Below are positions 1 to 8,264 of a stretch of DNA of 44,855 bases, one piece after another. Position numbers and translations under genes: made by a program. Origin of the DNA: Gammaproteobacteria bacterium (GTDB taxonomy: Bacteria > Pseudomonadota > Gammaproteobacteria > JAJPIJ01); contig JAJPIJ010000015.1 of the NCBI GenBank assembly GCA_021324815.1, positions 1 to 44,855 on the forward strand, in the 5' to 3' direction. Numbering within the stretch: position 1 is the stretch's first letter; each line of letters starts with the position of its first letter. The notes under the pieces were generated by a model, which saw only the letters and a list, made by a program, of their open reading frames with translations, searched no databases and was not told the origin of the DNA.

Positions 1-138
1 ACCGGATCCACCGCCGGCAAGGACATCCATGTCGATGTTTGTTCCGCCTGCCACCCCTTCTACACCGGCAAGCAGAAGCTGGTCGACACCGCCGGACGCG
101 TCGACAAATTCCGCAAGAAGTACGGCATTAAAAAGTAG
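1..138 (+). CDS. rpmE: 50S ribosomal protein L31 (3' end only)
   Basis: The first 45 codons of the window read in frame 1 as the C-terminal part of ribosomal protein L31 and end at a TAG. Diagnostic pieces are [14 protein letters not shown] and the basic end [14 protein letters not shown]31 binds the 50S subunit near the central protuberance. The CSAC cysteine pair seen here is the C-terminal half of the zinc site of the zinc-binding L31 form; the N-terminal cysteines lie outside the window. A strong intrinsic terminator follows directly, so this gene ends its transcript here. Identification is firm; the gene is cut by the window edge. Confidence 0.95.
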   Translation, partial: TGSTAGKDIHVDVCSACHPFYTGKQKLVDTAGRVDKFRKKYGIKK

Positions 139-163
139 ATTCCTTTCTACCGGTCTACCGGAT

Positions 164-197
164 TGCAAAAAAAAGGCGCGGCCAGGCGCCTTTTTTA
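164..197 (+). terminator. Rho-independent terminator of rpmE
   Basis: An A-run is followed by GGCGC, a six-base loop (GGCCAG), GCGCC and a run of six T. Together the A and T flanks extend the stem. It sits 25-60 bases after the rpmE stop codon. Confidence 0.9.
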
Positions 198-225
198 TTG
201 ACCGCATCACGGGCAAGATGATGGC

Positions 226-1011
226 ATGAGATCACGCCAGTGGCCGGCCGCGGCCCTGCTTCGCGGTCCGGCGGCATCGCTTTGCCTGCTTTTGGCGGCC
301 ACCGCGTGGGCGGAGGAATGCGCGCCCCGGCGGATTGACGTTACCGCCACCATCGCGGCGATTTACGACGGCGACACCGTGCGGCTGGCGGACGGCCGGG
401 TGGTGCGGCTCATCGGCGTGAACGCGCCCGAGGTGCGCCATGAAGAGGCGCCGGCGGAACCGTATGCCGACCAAGCCGCGCGGGCGTTGTACGCCCGGGC
501 GCCGCCGGGCACGCGCGTCATGTTGTCCTTTGACGCCGAGCGGTACGATCACTACCAGCGGCTGCTGGCGCATGTGTTTCTGCCGGACGGCTCCAATCTA
601 CAGGCCTGGATGCTGCGGGAGGGTTACGGTCAGCTGCTGGCGGTTTCCCCCAACTTCGCCTATCTCGCCTGCTACCACGCCTCGGAGGAGGAGGCGCGAA
701 GGGCGAATCGCGGACTCTGGGCGCTGCCCTACTACCGGCCGGTGGACGCGGGAAAACTGAGCGCCAGGCTCACCGGCTTCAGGGCGGTGAGCGGCGTCAT
801 CAGGAGCGTTCACCACCGCGGCGGCGTCACCTGGCTCGCGCTGACCAATAAATTCTCGATCAAGATTTATGATCGAGACCTGCGCTATTTCGCGGGCACG
901 GACCTGAATCGCTGGCGCAACCGCATGATCGTGGCGCGCGGTTACGTGGTCGCCGTGCACGGGCGTTTTGGAATGCAGATCCATCATCCCTTGAGTGTGG
1001 AATTCAGGTAA
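226..1011 (+). CDS. Secreted thermonuclease (SNase)-like protein
   Basis: A 261-residue protein with an N-terminal signal peptide (hydrophobic LCLLLAATAWA, cleavage near residues 29-31). The staphylococcal-nuclease fold follows at about 38-165: YDGDTVRL carries the calcium-binding acid, RLIGVNAPEV the first catalytic Arg and Glu, and ERYDHYQRLLAHVF the segment of the second catalytic Arg. The family hydrolyses DNA and RNA phosphodiester bonds. The C-terminal 90 residues (LTGFRAVSGVIRSV onward) look like an OB-type extension found in proteobacterial homologues. The start is the first ATG after the rpmE terminator; it has no good Shine-Dalgarno, so the exact start is uncertain. It appears monocistronic. 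Confidence 0.85.
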   Translation: MRSRQWPAAALLRGPAASLCLLLAATAWAEECAPRRIDVTATIAAIYDGDTVRLADGRVVRLIGVNAPEVRHEEAPAEPYADQAARALYARAPPGTRVMLSFDAERYDHYQRLLAHVFLPDGSNLQAWMLREGYGQLLAVSPNFAYLACYHASEEEARRANRGLWALPYYRPVDAGKLSARLTGFRAVSGVIRSVHHRGGVTWLALTNKFSIKIYDRDLRYFAGTDLNRWRNRMIVARGYVVAVHGRFGMQIHHPLSVEFR

Positions 1012-1190
1012 GGCGCGGGCGCGGGAGGCGGGCTTTGTCACCGGGGCAAGCGGGCCCCCCTGATGGCGGCGGGCTCGTGTGCCGGGCGCGTTCAATACCG
1101 CCGGCTGGAAGCCGCCGTTCAATTGACGAGAGGCGCATTCCATTTTGATCTTAAACAACTTTTGTGCCGGAAGCCCGCCGTCTCGACCCA

Positions 1191-1220
1191 TTGAACTTTC
1201 AGACAGGGTTCAAGTCTTAT
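1191..1220 (+). promoter_or_regulatory. Candidate sigma-70 promoter of the small RNA
   Basis: TTGAAC (1191-1196) is followed after 18 bases by TCTTAT (1215-1220), a fair -35/-10 pair. It would start transcription near 1226-1228, exactly at the first stem of the stem-loop series downstream. The -10 box is weak, so this is a suggestion only. Confidence 0.4.
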
Positions 1221-1226
1221 TTTCCA

Positions 1227-1351
1227 CACGTACCTCAACGGACGTGCCCGCTCAACCTCCCGAGCGGGATGAAACATGCCCGGCCTCCCCAGCCGGGCCC
1301 CTCTAAACCCCCGGGTAATTAACTCCCCCTGTTATACCCGGGGTCTTTTTT
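1227..1351 (+). ncRNA. Candidate small RNA with four stem-loops and C-rich loops
   Basis: Between the nuclease and cytochrome genes lie four consecutive perfect stem-loops. Stem 1 is CACGT/ACGTG (1227-1231/1242-1246). Stem 2 is CCCGCTC/GAGCGGG (1247-1253/1262-1268) with loop AACCTCCC. Stem 3 is GCCCGGC/GCCGGGC (1278-1284/1292-1298) with loop CTCCCCA. Stem 4 is CCCCGGGTA/TACCCGGGG (1309-1317/1335-1343), whose loop holds CTCCCCC, followed by TCTTTTTT. Each loop exposes a pyrimidine motif (CCTC to CTCCCCC) complementary to Shine-Dalgarno GGAGG. Known small RNAs such as sX13 of Xanthomonas and the CcsR family of Rhodobacter have this design. The site is near c4/dsbA, the neighbourhood where spf/ErsA-type RNAs are encoded in other gammaproteobacteria (recalled, not checked). 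It could instead be a leader attenuator of the cytochrome gene. Confidence 0.65.
1309..1351 (+). terminator. Intrinsic terminator of the candidate small RNA
   Basis: Nine-base-pair GC-rich stem (1309-1317 with 1335-1343) followed by TCTTTTTT. It lies 80 bases before the cytochrome start codon, so it ends an upstream transcript rather than the cytochrome message. Confidence 0.8.
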
Positions 1352-1431
1352 CCCGCGCGGCGCGTCCGCGCCGGTTCTGCGAAGGGCGGCGCTTTGGTGT
1401 ATTCTTTGCCGCACTTTGCACCTTGTCCGGG

Positions 1432-2040
1432 ATGTCTAACGTGAAGAAACGACTGGGAATGAGCCTCGCGCTCAGTGGTTTTTTGTTGCTGACGCCCACG
1501 CTGCATGCCGGCGATGGCGCGCAAAAGGCGGCTGTTTGCGCCGCCTGCCACAATGCCGACGGCAACAGCACCAATCCCGAGTGGCCGAAACTGGCGGGCC
1601 AGGGGGCGCGCTACCTTCGGGAACAGTTGAGGGCCTTCAAGGGAGGGACCCGTAAAAACGCCACGATGGCGCCAATGGCGGCCAATTTAAGCGACGAGGA
1701 CATCAAGGCGGTGGCGGAATACTTTGCCGCGCAAAAGCGCACGATCGGCGCCGCCAAACCGGAGCTGGTCGGCGCCGGCGAGCGGCTGTACCGCGGGGGC
1801 AACAACGCCACCGGAGTGCCGGCCTGCATGGCCTGCCATGGCCCGCGCGGCTCCGGCAATCCGGCGGCGGGCTACCCGGCCCTGGGCGGACAGCACGCCG
1901 TCTATGTCGCCCGGCAGTTGGACGCCTACCGCACCGGCGAGCGCGCCACGGACGGCAACGCCATCATGCGCACGATTGCGGCGCACTTGAGCGCGGCGGA
2001 GATCGAGGCGGTGTCGTCCTACATTGAAGGATTGCACTAG
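1432..2040 (+). CDS. Dihaem c4-type cytochrome c
   Basis: A 202-residue periplasmic electron carrier. A signal peptide (LGMSLALSGFLLLTPTLHA) is followed by two homologous class I cytochrome c halves. Each has one haem-binding motif, CAACH and CMACH. Candidate distal methionine ligands are ATMAPMA in the first half and NAIMRT in the second. The c4 family shuttles electrons between the bc1 complex and terminal oxidases. The start chosen is the ATG directly before the charged n-region; the longer open frame upstream would read through the terminator of the preceding small RNA. It lies 67 bases before resB and is probably co-transcribed with the cytochrome maturation genes. Confidence 0.9.
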   Translation: MSNVKKRLGMSLALSGFLLLTPTLHAGDGAQKAAVCAACHNADGNSTNPEWPKLAGQGARYLREQLRAFKGGTRKNATMAPMAANLSDEDIKAVAEYFAAQKRTIGAAKPELVGAGERLYRGGNNATGVPACMACHGPRGSGNPAAGYPALGGQHAVYVARQLDAYRTGERATDGNAIMRTIAAHLSAAEIEAVSSYIEGLH

Positions 2041-2107
2041 GCCGCCAATCCCGACCGCTTCCCGGTGGTCCGGCCCCGGGCCCCCTCACGCAGGTGACGT
2101 TCCGATC

Positions 2108-4144
2108 ATGAGCAACACCACCTCCCGCCCCGTGCTGCGCGCCGCCGTTCGCTTCCTGGGCTCGATGAATCTCGCGATCACGCTCCTGGTCGGCGTGGCC
2201 ATGGCGTCGGTCGTCGGCACGGTCCTCAAGCAAAATCAGCCCTATCCGGATTACCTGGCCAAGTTCGGCCCCTTCTGGTTTGAGGTGTTCCGCTCGCTGG
2301 GGCTCTACGATGTCTATACCGCGGCGTGGTTCCTGTTCGCGCTGGCCTTTCTCGTGTTCTCGGTCAGCGTCTGTCTGTGGCGCAACGCGCCGCTCATGAT
2401 GCGCGCCATGCGCGACTATCAGGAGGGCCGCGGCCGGCGGCAGCTGGAGCGGCTTAAATTCAGGCGCGAGTTCGTCAGCCCTTGCGAAATCACGAATGCG
2501 CGGAATGTGATCCAGCAGGCGCTGCGCCGGCAGGGCTATCGATGCAGGACGCGATCGGCCGGGCCGCGGCACTGCACCGTGGCGGCCATCCGCGGCTGGG
2601 GCAACCGGCTGGGCTACCTCTGCACGCATTCCGCCGTGGTGCTGATCTGCGTCGGTGGATTGCTGGACGGCAATGTGCCGTTGAAGGTGGGGACCCTGCT
2701 GGGCCGGCTGCGGGTCGAAACGCGCGATCTGCCGGCATCAGAGGTGCCGGCGGAGAGCCGGCTGCCGCGGGACAATCCCTCCTTTCGCGCCAGCGTGCTG
2801 ATCCCGGAGGGACAGCGCGCGGACGCCGCCTACGTCAATGTCGCCGACGGTTACCTGCTGCAACCGCTGCCGTTCGTCGTCGCGCTGAGAAAATTCCGCA
2901 TCGAGCATTACCAGACCGGCCAGCCCAAATCGTTCGAGAGCGACGTGACCCTGAGCAAGCCCGGATGGACGGCGCCGCGGGATTACACCATCGCCGTCAA
3001 TCATCCGCTGAGCGTGGAAGGCTACACGCTGTATCAGGCGAGTTTCGAGGACGGCGGCTCCCGCCTTCGATTGCAGTTGCATCGATGGCGCTCGCCGGAT
3101 GTGGAGGAACTGGAGGCGCGGGTGAATACGACCGTGACCCGAGACGAGGATGGACGGGAACTGCGCCTCGAGTTCACCGACTTTCGCCGTTTCAATCTCA
3201 ACCCGGCGCCGGCGGAGGACGGCGCGCGGCGCGCCTTCATCGACTATGGCCCCAGTTTCACCTACCGCCTGCGGCAGGCCGACGGCACGGCAAGGGAGTT
3301 CGTCAATTACATGCAGCCGGTGACCCTGCAGGGCCGCGCCTATTTCCTGAGCGGCGTGCGCGACTCGCCCGCCGATGAACTGCGGTATCTGCACATACCG
3401 GCGGATGAGGACGGCACGCCCGATCAATTTTTGTCGCTGGCGCGGGCGCTGTACGACGATTCCCGCTGGGCGCGCGTGATGCCGCGCGTACTTGAAGACG
3501 CCGCCCCCGCCGCCGCGCGGGACGCCACCTTGCACTCGAACCTGGAGCAGGCCCTGCGGCGGCTGCTCATCCTGTTCCGGCAGGGCGGCCTGGACGCGGT
3601 GTTGAACTTCGTCAACGCCGTGGTGCCGGAGGCCCACCGCAGCGCCGCAGGCGAGGCCTACGTCAAGCTTCTGCAAACAGCGCTGCGGGCGTTTTATGAC
3701 GATATACAACCGCCGCCGCGCCCCGTTTCAGCCGCTGCCGAGCAGGAAAGAAATCTGTTCCTGAAGGACGCCTTCGCCGCGCTCTCCGTCCTGCCGCTGT
3801 ACGGCTCGCCGTTTTACCTTTCGCTTTCCGGCTACACCGAGGTGCTGGCCAGCGGCCTGCAAATCACCCGCACGCCGGGCAAGCGCGTGGTTTATCTCGG
3901 CTTTGGTCTGCTTCTTGCCGGCGTGTTCCTGCTATTTTATGTGCCGTACCGTAGAATATGGGCGTGCCTGGAGGCGCGCGGGGACGAAACCCGCGTGTTG
4001 CTTGCGGGCACGGCCCTGCGGCATGAGCCGGATTTCGACCGGGAATTTTCGCGTCTGGCGATGAAGGTCCATCGGGACACGGGGGCGCGGCCCATGCCGC
4101 CGGTTGCAACCCTTGCCGGCACCCCCGGTCAGAGGGAAACATGA
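2108..4144 (+). CDS. resB: Cytochrome c biogenesis protein ResB/Ccs1
   Basis: A 678-residue membrane protein of System II cytochrome c maturation, which with CcsA exports haem and attaches it to apocytochromes. Seen: an N-terminal membrane segment after LGSMNLAITLLVG, a second after residue 70 (FLFALAFLVFSVSVCLW), a third with the conserved His (CTHSAVVLICVGGLL). A long periplasmic domain contains the family hallmark NHPLSVEGYTLYQASF. A C-terminal membrane segment is VVYLGFGLLLAGVFLLFYV. The start is the ATG at MSNTTSRP rather than the longer frame that overlaps the cytochrome gene. Its stop overlaps the ccsA start (ATGA), which indicates translational coupling. Confidence 0.93.
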   Translation: MSNTTSRPVLRAAVRFLGSMNLAITLLVGVAMASVVGTVLKQNQPYPDYLAKFGPFWFEVFRSLGLYDVYTAAWFLFALAFLVFSVSVCLWRNAPLMMRAMRDYQEGRGRRQLERLKFRREFVSPCEITNARNVIQQALRRQGYRCRTRSAGPRHCTVAAIRGWGNRLGYLCTHSAVVLICVGGLLDGNVPLKVGTLLGRLRVETRDLPASEVPAESRLPRDNPSFRASVLIPEGQRADAAYVNVADGYLLQPLPFVVALRKFRIEHYQTGQPKSFESDVTLSKPGWTAPRDYTIAVNHPLSVEGYTLYQASFEDGGSRLRLQLHRWRSPDVEELEARVNTTVTRDEDGRELRLEFTDFRRFNLNPAPAEDGARRAFIDYGPSFTYRLRQADGTAREFVNYMQPVTLQGRAYFLSGVRDSPADELRYLHIPADEDGTPDQFLSLARALYDDSRWARVMPRVLEDAAPAAARDATLHSNLEQALRRLLILFRQGGLDAVLNFVNAVVPEAHRSAAGEAYVKLLQTALRAFYDDIQPPPRPVSAAAEQERNLFLKDAFAALSVLPLYGSPFYLSLSGYTEVLASGLQITRTPGKRVVYLGFGLLLAGVFLLFYVPYRRIWACLEARGDETRVLLAGTALRHEPDFDREFSRLAMKVHRDTGARPMPPVATLAGTPGQRET

Positions 4145-5337
4145 GTGGTGCCAACATCTCGTCGGGGGTAGGCATGTCGGTCGCGCCTTTGGTCATGGAC
4201 ACATTGCCGGCGGAGGACGCCGGCGCGGTCGATCAACGCCGTTACTACCGGCCGTTCATCGCCCTGCTTTGGTCCGCATGCGCCTGGACGCTGGCGCGCT
4301 ACGGCCGCGCCATGGACGGCTACGAGATCATCATCCTGCTCGGTGTGGCGGCGATATTGACCTGGCTGACGCGCCGTTATGCCCCGTTGCGCACCCTGCT
4401 GCTGGCGGTGGCCGCCGCGAGCCTCGCCGCGATCGTTCTCTATCGGCACGATTTGACACGGGCCGAAACGCATTTTGCGCTGAAATATTTCCTGTCGAGC
4501 GGCGCGGCCACGATGTGGATGTGCGTGTTGTTCGGCATGGCCACCCTGGCCTACGCCCTGCACTGGTGGCGACGCTCGCCGTACGCGGGTCAGCTGGCCA
4601 CGGCGCTGGCCTGGGCCGCGACGGCGGCGGGACTGACCGCGATGATGGTGCGCTGGCGGGAGTCGTATCTGATCGCCGCCGATATCGGCCACATCCCCAT
4701 CAGCAACCTCTACGAAGTCTTCGTGCTCTTCTGTCTCATCACCGCGCTCGTTTATCTCTATTACGAGCGCGAATACCGCACCCGCAGTCTCGGCGTGTTC
4801 GTGATGACGATCATCTCGGCCGCGATTGGGTTTCTGTTGTGGTACTCGTCGTCGCGCGGCGCGGACGCCATCCAGCCGCTGGTGCCGGCGCTGAACAGTT
4901 ACTGGATGAAGATCCATGTGCCGGCGAATTTCATCGGCTACGGCTGTTTCTCCATCGCCGCCATGATCAGCGTGGCGTATCTGCTGCGTGAGCGGGGCGG
5001 GGCCTTCTTCGCGGCGCGGCTGCCGCCGGCCGCGGTGCTGGATGAGTTGCTCTATAAGATCATCGCGCTCGGCTTCGCCTTCTTCACGCTGGCGACCATC
5101 CTGGGCGCGTTGTGGGCGGCGGAGGCCTGGGGCGGCTACTGGTCGTGGGATCCGAAGGAGACCTGGGCCTTGATCGTCTGGCTCAATTACGCCGCCTGGC
5201 TGCATCTGCGCATCGTGCGCGGCTGGGAGGGCCGGGTGATGGCATGGTGGGCGCTCGTGGGTTTGCTGGTCACCAGCTTCGCCTTTCTGGGCGTCAATAT
5301 GTTTTTGTCGGGGCTGCATTCCTACGGTCAACTTTAA
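4141..5337 (+). CDS. ccsA: Cytochrome c assembly protein CcsA (haem handling)
   Basis: A 398-residue polytopic membrane protein of the CcmC/CcmF/CcsA haem-handling family and the partner of ResB. The tryptophan-rich haem-binding segment WGGYWSWDPKETWALIVW lies at about residues 330-347. Histidines in flanking membrane helices (for example KIHVPANFIGYG and LHLRIV) are candidate haem ligands. The C-terminal TSFAFLGVNMFLSGLHSYG is typical of the family. It begins inside the resB stop codon. The product completes the System II synthetase that would serve the upstream cytochrome c4. Confidence 0.94.
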   Translation: MSGANISSGVGMSVAPLVMDTLPAEDAGAVDQRRYYRPFIALLWSACAWTLARYGRAMDGYEIIILLGVAAILTWLTRRYAPLRTLLLAVAAASLAAIVLYRHDLTRAETHFALKYFLSSGAATMWMCVLFGMATLAYALHWWRRSPYAGQLATALAWAATAAGLTAMMVRWRESYLIAADIGHIPISNLYEVFVLFCLITALVYLYYEREYRTRSLGVFVMTIISAAIGFLLWYSSSRGADAIQPLVPALNSYWMKIHVPANFIGYGCFSIAAMISVAYLLRERGGAFFAARLPPAAVLDELLYKIIALGFAFFTLATILGALWAAEAWGGYWSWDPKETWALIVWLNYAAWLHLRIVRGWEGRVMAWWALVGLLVTSFAFLGVNMFLSGLHSYGQL

Positions 5338-5356
5338 TGATATGAAAGGTGCCGCA

Positions 5357-6049
5357 ATGAAACCGTCGTTTGCCGTTTTGTCCGCGCTCGTGCTCGCCTG
5401 GCTGGTGGGGGCGCAGTTGCTGTCCGCGAAAGAAGCGGGGGGGACACCCATTCATGAAGCCATCACCCTCACCCAGGGCGGCAATTACCGGGTCATCGCC
5501 GCGCCCCAGCCCACCCGCACCGGCGACAAGATCGAGGTGCTGGAAATCTTCTGGTACGGCTGCCCGCACTGCTACGCCTTCGAGCCCTACATCAACCAGT
5601 GGCTGAAGACCAAGCCCGCCGACGTGGAATTCCGCCGCCTGCCCGCCGTGTTCGGCGACAAGTGGGCGCCGGGCGCCCGCGTTTACTACACCGCCGTGAC
5701 GCTCCATGTGCTCGACAAGGTCCACCCCGCGTTTTTCCGCGCCCTGCATGAGGAGCATCGCAAATTCGAAACCGCCGACGATTACGCCCCGCTGTTCGTG
5801 CAAGCGGGCGTGAACCAGGATGATTTCTCCAGGGTCTTCAATTCCGGCGAGACGCTGGAGCAGGTCAAGCAGGCGGCGCTTGCGGGCCAGGCTTACGGCA
5901 TCGAGGGCGTCCCCAGCGTGATCGTCAACGGGAAATACCTCACCGCCGGCGCCATGGCGGGCAGCTATGAGGCGATGATCCAGGTCATCGACGGCTTGGT
6001 GGAACTGTCGCGCCGCGAGAAGGCCGCGACGGCAGCCACGGCAAAGTAG
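5357..6049 (+). CDS. dsbA: Periplasmic thiol:disulfide interchange protein DsbA
   Basis: A 230-residue exported oxidoreductase that introduces disulfides into periplasmic proteins. After a signal peptide (FAVLSALVLAWLVGAQLL) the thioredoxin fold has the DsbA active site FWYGCPHCYAF. The cis-proline loop GIEGVPSVIVNGKY lies near the end. The start at MKPSFAV is preferred over an ATG 15 bases upstream because AAAGGTG sits six bases before it. Twenty bases separate it from ccsA, so it is probably the last gene of the cytochrome operon. Apocytochromes must have reduced CXXCH cysteines, so a disulfide enzyme beside them is meaningful. Confidence 0.93.
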   Translation: MKPSFAVLSALVLAWLVGAQLLSAKEAGGTPIHEAITLTQGGNYRVIAAPQPTRTGDKIEVLEIFWYGCPHCYAFEPYINQWLKTKPADVEFRRLPAVFGDKWAPGARVYYTAVTLHVLDKVHPAFFRALHEEHRKFETADDYAPLFVQAGVNQDDFSRVFNSGETLEQVKQAALAGQAYGIEGVPSVIVNGKYLTAGAMAGSYEAMIQVIDGLVELSRREKAATAATAK

Positions 6050-6075
6050 CGCTGAAACCGCCTAGCAGGACGCGG

Positions 6076-6169
6076 AAAAAGTCCGTCCAGGACTTTTTCA
6101 GCCACGCCAGGCAAAAAGCGCGGTTTTTTGCCCTGCCTCATTTTTCAATCGCGTGGCGCGATTGAAAAA
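6076..6169. repeat. Hairpin-rich element and bidirectional terminator between dsbA and gshA
   Basis: Three perfect hairpins: AAAAAGTCC/GGACTTTTT (6076-6084/6090-6098), GGCAAAAA/TTTTTGCC (6110-6117/6125-6132), and a 13-bp stem from TTTTTCAATCGCG (6141-6153/6157-6169). The last has T-runs on both strands and can end both convergent genes. The first and third resemble two hairpins at 34762-34806 (TTTTCAAT...ATTGAAAA and AAGTCCG...CGGACTT, then TTCAG), so this may be one copy of a dispersed repeat. Confidence 0.7.
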
Positions 6170-6175
6170 CGGCGG

Positions 6176-7480
6176 TCAATCCCCCGACTGTTGGGAGACC
6201 ATTTCGCGGCCGGCGGCGAGCAGCGCCAGCCGCGCCACCACGCCGTAGGCGTAAAATCGATTGGCCTGCGCGTCCGGCGCCAGCCTCCGATCCGGGGAGA
6301 TGCAGCAGTCGGCGAACGCCAGCGGCTCGAAGCGCATGCCGGGCGCGTTGAGGTTCTCCGTCACCGTTCGTTCCGTGTGCACGCGGTAGAAGCCGCCGAC
6401 CACGTGCCGATCGATCATGTACACGACCGGCTCGGCCACGGCCGGCGGCTCGCCCCAGGTCTCGTGCGTGTACACGCCCTCCTGGATGATCACGTTGCGG
6501 ATGGCCTGCCCCTCTTTGGTGGTGGCCATGCGCGTGCGCTGCTTGCGGTTGAGCGTCATCACCTCCCCCGGATCGTGCACGGTCATGACGCCCATGCCAT
6601 AGCTGCCGGCGTCGGCCTTGACGATGATGAACGGCCTGGCGGTGATGCCGTAGTGATCGTAGCGCTGCTGGATTTCCGCCAGCAGCTCGCCGGTGTGGCG
6701 CTGCAGGCAGTTCATGCCGGTGCCGTCCATGAAATTGACCTCGCCGCAATTTTTGAACAGCGGCTCGATCAGCCAGGGATCGAGGCCAATCCTGGCGCCG
6801 AATTCCCGCGCCACGGCGGAGTAGTGGGTGAAATGCCGCGATTTCAGGCGCGTCGCCCATCCCATGGTGAGCGGCGGCACCACCGGCTGGGCGAGATTCT
6901 CCAGCAGGGCCGGCCGCCCGCCGGAGAGATCGTTGTTCAACACGACCAGATCGGGCGTGAACTCGCCGACGCGAACCTGATCCCCGGCGCGGATAAGCGG
7001 CTCCAGCGTCAGCGTCCTGCCGGAGGGCAGATCGATGTTTTGAGGCGCCGCCAGATCAGGCAGCAGCGATCCAATGCGCACCTCGAAACCCGCCTTTTCG
7101 ATGATGGCGCGCAGCACGGCCACGTTTTCCAGATAAAACAAATTGCGGGTGTGGCTCTCAGGCACGATGACGATGCGGCCGGCCTGGGGATGAATGCGTT
7201 CCACCGCCGCCTGCATCGCCTGGATGCACAGGGGCAGAAACACGGGGTTGAGGTTGTTGAATCCGGCGGGGAACAGATTGGTGTCCACCGGCGCGATCTT
7301 GTAGCCGGCGTTGCGCAGGTCGACCGAGGTGTAAAACGGCGGCGGCGACTGCCGCCACTGCTGGCGGAACCAGCCCTCGATGGCGGCCTGGTGATCGAGC
7401 AGATGCCGCTCGACATGCGCCAGCGGACCACTGCCGGCGGTCATGAGGTTGGGAACGGCGCTGAACGTGTGCATGGACAT
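6176..7480 (-). CDS. gshA: Glutamate-cysteine ligase (Acidithiobacillus-type family)
   Basis: A 434-residue cytoplasmic enzyme for the first, ATP-dependent step of glutathione synthesis. It resembles the distinct family first named from Acidithiobacillus ferrooxidans rather than the E. coli type. Recognisable stretches are PVDTNLFPAGFNNLNP near residue 60, VPESHTRNLFYLENVA, the ATP-grasp-like FIIVKADAGSYGMGVMTV, and YMIDRHVVGGFYRVH near the C-terminus. The start MSMHTFSAVPN is chosen because the upstream extension is arginine-rich and unlike the family. It lies 34 bases after rsmE in the same direction and is the last gene of the rsd-bioA-rsmE-gshA series. Confidence 0.88.
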   Translation of the reverse strand: MSMHTFSAVPNLMTAGSGPLAHVERHLLDHQAAIEGWFRQQWRQSPPPFYTSVDLRNAGYKIAPVDTNLFPAGFNNLNPVFLPLCIQAMQAAVERIHPQAGRIVIVPESHTRNLFYLENVAVLRAIIEKAGFEVRIGSLLPDLAAPQNIDLPSGRTLTLEPLIRAGDQVRVGEFTPDLVVLNNDLSGGRPALLENLAQPVVPPLTMGWATRLKSRHFTHYSAVAREFGARIGLDPWLIEPLFKNCGEVNFMDGTGMNCLQRHTGELLAEIQQRYDHYGITARPFIIVKADAGSYGMGVMTVHDPGEVMTLNRKQRTRMATTKEGQAIRNVIIQEGVYTHETWGEPPAVAEPVVYMIDRHVVGGFYRVHTERTVTENLNAPGMRFEPLAFADCCISPDRRLAPDAQANRFYAYGVVARLALLAAGREMVSQQSGD

Positions 7481-7514
7481 GGCCGGATTGTACACCAGGG
7501 CGCGTGACGACGAG

Positions 7515-8264
7515 TCAACGATAATCGCCCCACAGGGCTTGAATGGCGGCCAGCGCCGCCAGCGCCGCGGTTTCCGTGCGCAGGATGCGCGAACCCAGCC
7601 GCGCGGGCCGGTAGCCGCGGGCTTCGGCGAGCGCGAATTCGGCCTCACTCAATCCGCCTTCCGGCCCGATCACGATCGTGATCCCGCCGGGCGCCGGCGC
7701 GGACAGGCGCGCGATCGGCAACTCCGCCCCAGGTCGCAGCACAACGCCGGTGCCCACGAGCGGCCGCGACAGCCATTCGTCGAGGCGGGAGACCGGCAGC
7801 AACGCCGGCAGGCGGTTGCGGCCGCACTGCTCGCAGGCGTGGATCACGATTTGCTGCCAGTGCGCGTGGCGCCTTTCCGCCTGGGCCGCATCCAGCCTGA
7901 TCACGGTGCGCTCCGTGATCACGGGCACGAGGGTGTTCGCGCCCAGTTCAACCGCCTTCTGCAAGGTGAAATCCATGCGCTCGCCGCGCGATATGCCCTG
8001 CACCAGCGTGATGGCAAGCGCCGGTTCCCGCGACGTTTCAACGCAGGATTCCAACGCCACCACGGCGCGCCGCCGGTCCAGCTCCATCAATCTGCCGCGG
8101 CATTCCCCGCCCGTGCCGTTGAACAGGCAAACCTCCTGTCCGTTCTTCACGCGCAGCACGTGCCGCAGATGATGGCGGGCGGCTTCATCCAGCGTCACGT
8201 TCGAGCCGGCCGCGAGCGCGGCGTCTACGTACAGGCGGGGAATGCGCACGGCAAGAATTCTCAT
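7515..8264 (-). CDS. rsmE: 16S rRNA (uracil-1498-N3)-methyltransferase RsmE
   Basis: A 249-residue SPOUT-class methyltransferase that modifies U1498 of 16S rRNA with S-adenosylmethionine. An N-terminal PUA-like domain (HHLRHVLRVKNGQEV) is followed by the knotted domain. Knot motifs are IVIGPEGGLSEAEF and LGSRILRTETAALAAL, which form the cofactor pocket. QGISRGERMDFTLQKAVELG is also family-typical. The start overlaps the bioA stop codon (ATGA). Length matches the family. Confidence 0.95.
   Translation of the reverse strand: MRILAVRIPRLYVDAALAAGSNVTLDEAARHHLRHVLRVKNGQEVCLFNGTGGECRGRLMELDRRRAVVALESCVETSREPALAITLVQGISRGERMDFTLQKAVELGANTLVPVITERTVIRLDAAQAERRHAHWQQIVIHACEQCGRNRLPALLPVSRLDEWLSRPLVGTGVVLRPGAELPIARLSAPAPGGITIVIGPEGGLSEAEFALAEARGYRPARLGSRILRTETAALAALAAIQALWGDYR

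Noticed and set aside
1276-1431. N-terminal extension of the cytochrome c4 frame
   Set aside because: It would translate through an intrinsic terminator and precede a complete signal peptide; the ATG at 1432 is the sensible start.
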